From Lacinutrix himadriensis (GTDB taxonomy: Bacteria; Bacteroidota; Bacteroidia; Flavobacteriales; Flavobacteriaceae): DNA of 64,000 nt. The notes under the pieces were generated by a model. The model had not been told where the DNA came from. It searched no databases and saw only the letters and a program-made list of their open reading frames with translations. Shown one piece after another: positions 63,514-64,000 of the stretch. How positions within the stretch are numbered: position 1 is the stretch's first letter; each line of letters opens with the position of its first letter. The stretch covers positions 62,001 through 126,000 of the forward strand of contig NZ_LIQI01000012.1 of assembly GCF_001418105.1 (NCBI RefSeq), written 5' to 3'. The position numbers and the translations under genes were made by a program.

Positions 63514-64000
63514 AACCTAAAATTTTAAGTAAGTCTTCACTTTTTTGTTGTTCGCTAAATACAGTGGTAATAAGATTTCCTTCTGCATCTTTATTAATTA
63601 ATAAATGTTTTGGAGTTGGTATTAAACAGTGTTGTAAGCCACCAAATCCTCCAATAGTTTCTTGGTATGCTCCTGTATTAAAAAAGCCAATATATAATGG
63701 TTTGTCTTTATTATATTTTGGTAAATAAATAGCGTTCATATGTTGCTCACTGTTGTAATAATCATCACTATCACAAGTTAGTCCGCCAAGCAAAACACGC
63801 TCATAACTTTGGTCCCAACGGTTAAGTGGTAACATCACAAAGCGTTTGTTAATTGCCCAAGTATCTGGTAATGTGGTAATGAAAGACGAGTTAATCATGT
63901 TCCATTTTTCACGATCATTTTGCTGTTTTTGATACAGTATTTCATAAATCGCACCACCACTTTCCCCAACGGTAAAGCTTCCAAATTCTGTAAAAATATT
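63503..64000 (-). CDS. speA: Arginine decarboxylase, C-terminal part (gene continues off the window)
   Basis: The open frame runs from the window edge (first codons NIFTEFGSFTVGESGGAIYEI) to the stop at 63503; 165 residues are visible. TEFGSFTVGESGGAIY, and FFNTGAYQETIGGFGGLQHC with the active-site-type Cys and the aromatic GAY, are typical of alanine-racemase-fold (type III) arginine or lysine decarboxylases. The short Bacteroidota form fits. The start lies outside. It would make agmatine, the substrate of the following agmatinase, with which it overlaps by 11 bases. Confidence 0.88.
   Translation of the reverse strand, partial: NIFTEFGSFTVGESGGAIYEILYQKQQNDREKWNMINSSFITTLPDTWAINKRFVMLPLNRWDQSYERVLLGGLTCDSDDYYNSEQHMNAIYLPKYNKDKPLYIGFFNTGAYQETIGGFGGLQHCLIPTPKHLLINKDAEGNLITTVFSEQQKSEDLLKILGYGN

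Overview
The window is AT-rich, compactly coded DNA from a member of the Bacteroidota, almost certainly a marine Flavobacteriaceae. Signs of this are the near absence of Shine-Dalgarno sites, lipoprotein and signal peptides of Flavobacteriia type, families typical of that class (DUF6090, DUF547, carboxypeptidase-regulatory-like secreted proteins, a GNAT/nitrilase fusion, a speA-speB-deoxyhypusine-synthase-like operon), and short palindromic intergenic repeats. No rRNA, tRNA, CRISPR, phage or transposase gene was seen.

Layout. (1) 1-12961, minus strand: a clipped hypothetical gene, then a four-gene signalling operon made of a membrane PAS array without a kinase domain, a CHASE-PAS histidine kinase, a CheY-like receiver, and a giant receiver/GAF/PAS/sigma-54 activator. 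It ends in a clear terminator at 236-284. (2) 13277-22635: purine salvage and oxidation. guaD, an unknown gene and xdhA-xdhB run on the plus strand. A membrane protein, a repeat-rich gap, a THEP1-like NTPase with a membrane partner, xdhC and a Na+/H+ antiporter follow. Guanine would go to xanthine (GuaD) and then urate (XdhAB, matured with XdhC). (3) 22772-35743: after an M19-like dipeptidase comes an arsenosugar/arsenolipid-type locus with a CMD peroxidase-like protein, ArsS, a sodium symporter, a degenerate phosphoesterase, rhodanese, a TIGR04282-type glycosyltransferase, purine nucleoside phosphorylase, ArsM, a sterol-desaturase-type hydroxylase, a DUF547 protein and a TIGR04283-type glycosyltransferase. 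ArsM would methylate arsenite, ArsS would add the 5'-deoxyadenosyl group, the phosphorylase could remove adenine, and the glycosyltransferases and hydroxylase could complete the sugar or lipid. (4) 35748-40634, minus strand: a phosphatase, a BamA/TamA-like barrel, a GH113-like lipoprotein, an outer-membrane protein and a second DUF547 protein. (5) 40892-46970, plus strand: a flavin reductase, a membrane 4Fe-4S protein, a MORN-like protein and two membrane-linked GT2 enzymes. (6) 46997-59629: mixed accessory genes. (7) 59687-64000, minus strand: a polyamine operon.

The most unusual material is at the junction of the arsenosugar locus and the palindromic repeats. One element lies in frame inside a glycosyltransferase gene (33375-33510) and a shorter one inside a GT-C gene (51071-51120). 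Small hairpins sit 4-10 bases before four start codons. Two direct copies of a larger structured repeat bracket the arsS-to-phosphorylase segment. The phosphoesterase in the locus has lost its usual metal-binding motifs and carries extra cysteines. A 3' fragment of a glycosyltransferase lies after the next gene. All function calls rest on reading motifs and remembered family features; no search was run.
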